Part shown: positions 63,246 through 64,000 of the stretch, one piece after another
Layout of the letters: the number at the start of each line of letters is the position of its first letter
Numbering within the stretch: position 1 is the stretch's first letter
NCBI RefSeq assembly: GCF_902832845.1
Contig: NZ_CADFDB010000006.1
Span: 141,312-205,311, forward strand
DNA length: 64,000 bases
Direction: 5' to 3'
Source: Burkholderia metallica
GTDB lineage: Bacteria > Pseudomonadota > Gammaproteobacteria > Burkholderiales > Burkholderiaceae
Program-made: the position numbers and the translations under genes
The notes under the pieces: model-generated
Seen by the model: the letters and a program-made list of their open reading frames with translations, nothing else
What the model was told of the DNA's origin: nothing
Database searches by the model: none

Positions 63246-64000
63246 TTCGCGTCCTCCAGTTCCTTGACCTGGTAGTACTGGAACAGCGCCATTGGCACCA
63301 GCAGCAGCATCACCATCGCGACCGTCACCGCGGACGCCATCGGCCAGTCCATGTTGTTGAAGAATTCATCCCACATCACGCGCCCGATCATCAGCGTGTC
63401 GGCGCCGCCCAGCAGTTCCGGAATCACGTACTCGCCCACCGCCGGGATGAACACCAGCAGGCTGCCGGCGATGATCCCGTTCTTCGACAGCGGCAGCGTG
63501 ATCCGCGTGAACGCGACCCACGGCTTCGCGCCCAGGTCGTACGCAGCTTCGAGCAGCGTCAGGTCCATCTTCACCAGGTGCGCGTACAGCGGCATCACCA
63601 TGAACGGCAGGTACGAATAGACCATCCCGATGTAGACGCCCGCGTCGCTGTGGTACAGGCGCAGCGGCGTGTGGATGATGCCCAGCGCGATCAGCGTGTG
63701 GTTCAGCAGCCCGTCGTCCTTCAGGATGCCGATCCATGCGTACACGCGGATCAGGAACGACGTCCAGAACGGCAGCATCACGGCCATCATCAGCACGTTG
63801 CGGCGGTTCGGTTCCGAGCGCGCGATGTAGTACGCCATCGGATAGCCGATCAGCAGACACAGCACCGTCGACACCGCGGCCATCTTCAGCGAGCTGAGGT
63901 AGGTCGCGATGTACAGGTCGTCCTGCAGCAGGAACGCGTAGTGCGACAGCTGCAGCGCGAAGTGCACGACGCCGTCCTTGAACTCGACGAGCGACGTGTA
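63242..64000 (-). CDS. potH: Polyamine ABC transporter permease, PotH/PotB type (partial at window edge)
   Basis: The last 252 residues of the first permease; the 5' end lies beyond base 64000, since the frame stays open with a matching sequence (YTSLVEFKDGVVHFAL) up to the edge. Landmarks are YPMAYYIARSEPNRRNVLMMAVMLPFWTSFLIRVYAWIGIL and the EAA loop LEAAYDLGAKPWVAFTRITLPL. Genes for the binding protein (PotF) and ATPase (PotG) would be expected upstream, outside the window. Confidence 0.92.
   Translation of the reverse strand, partial: YTSLVEFKDGVVHFALQLSHYAFLLQDDLYIATYLSSLKMAAVSTVLCLLIGYPMAYYIARSEPNRRNVLMMAVMLPFWTSFLIRVYAWIGILKDDGLLNHTLIALGIIHTPLRLYHSDAGVYIGMVYSYLPFMVMPLYAHLVKMDLTLLEAAYDLGAKPWVAFTRITLPLSKNGIIAGSLLVFIPAVGEYVIPELLGGADTLMIGRVMWDEFFNNMDWPMASAVTVAMVMLLLVPMALFQYYQVKELEDAK

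Overview
The window looks like a piece of a Burkholderia chromosome, most likely the main chromosome of a Burkholderia cepacia complex species. Reasons: very high GC with strong third-position GC bias, housekeeping and motility genes in typical Burkholderia arrangements, a Burkholderia-type general porin, a DUF3138 outer-membrane protein and a short-chain chromate transporter pair. No rRNA, tRNA, insertion sequence or CRISPR array was seen by eye.

Layout. 0-1.2 kb: a two-component pair (NarL/FixJ response regulator cut by the window edge, and a soluble NarX-type kinase). 1.6-8.5 kb: mostly single metabolic genes (ferredoxin-NADP reductase, LysE exporter, endonuclease/phosphatase-fold protein, nitroreductase, AAA+ ATPase, FAD oxidoreductase, HiPIP). 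8.5-10.8 kb: a lower-GC two-gene module (DUF6402-like protein plus small membrane protein) bracketed by an 84/85-bp near-identical direct repeat that carries a terminator; this is the clearest accessory insertion. 10.9-19.3 kb: an MHS-family transporter, a complete dppABCDF dipeptide ABC operon and a TraB/GumN protein. 19.3-23.1 kb: a gene-poor stretch that may encode a small RNA, then the 5-oxoprolinase genes pxpB-pxpC-pxpA divergent from a MarR-like regulator. 23.2-31.8 kb: 5-formyl-THF cyclo-ligase, soluble lytic transglycosylase, NDUFA9-like dehydrogenase, glutathione S-transferase, CCA-adding enzyme, an XRE-cupin regulator with a histone-like tail, and a large Xaa-Pro aminopeptidase.

32.1-46.5 kb: the flagellar flg cluster. 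flgA-flgM-flgN run on the minus strand; flgBCDEFGHIJ, the PilZ brake ycgR, and flgKL run on the plus strand. Three sites match the FliA (sigma-28) promoter TAAA/TCAA-N15-GCCGNTAN. They lie before flgM, ycgR and flgK, as expected for late flagellar genes.

46.8-64 kb: NCS2 uracil/xanthine permease, LysR regulator divergent from a two-gene chromate transporter, DUF1275 protein, porin, small hypothetical gene, glutathione reductase, a CsgG/DUF4810/DUF799 lipoprotein operon, and a minus-strand polyamine locus. The polyamine locus has potH-potI-type permeases, a DUF3138 outer-membrane protein and two tandem PuuB-like FAD oxidases, and its upstream genes lie beyond the window edge. It reads as uptake of a polyamine across both membranes followed by its oxidation.
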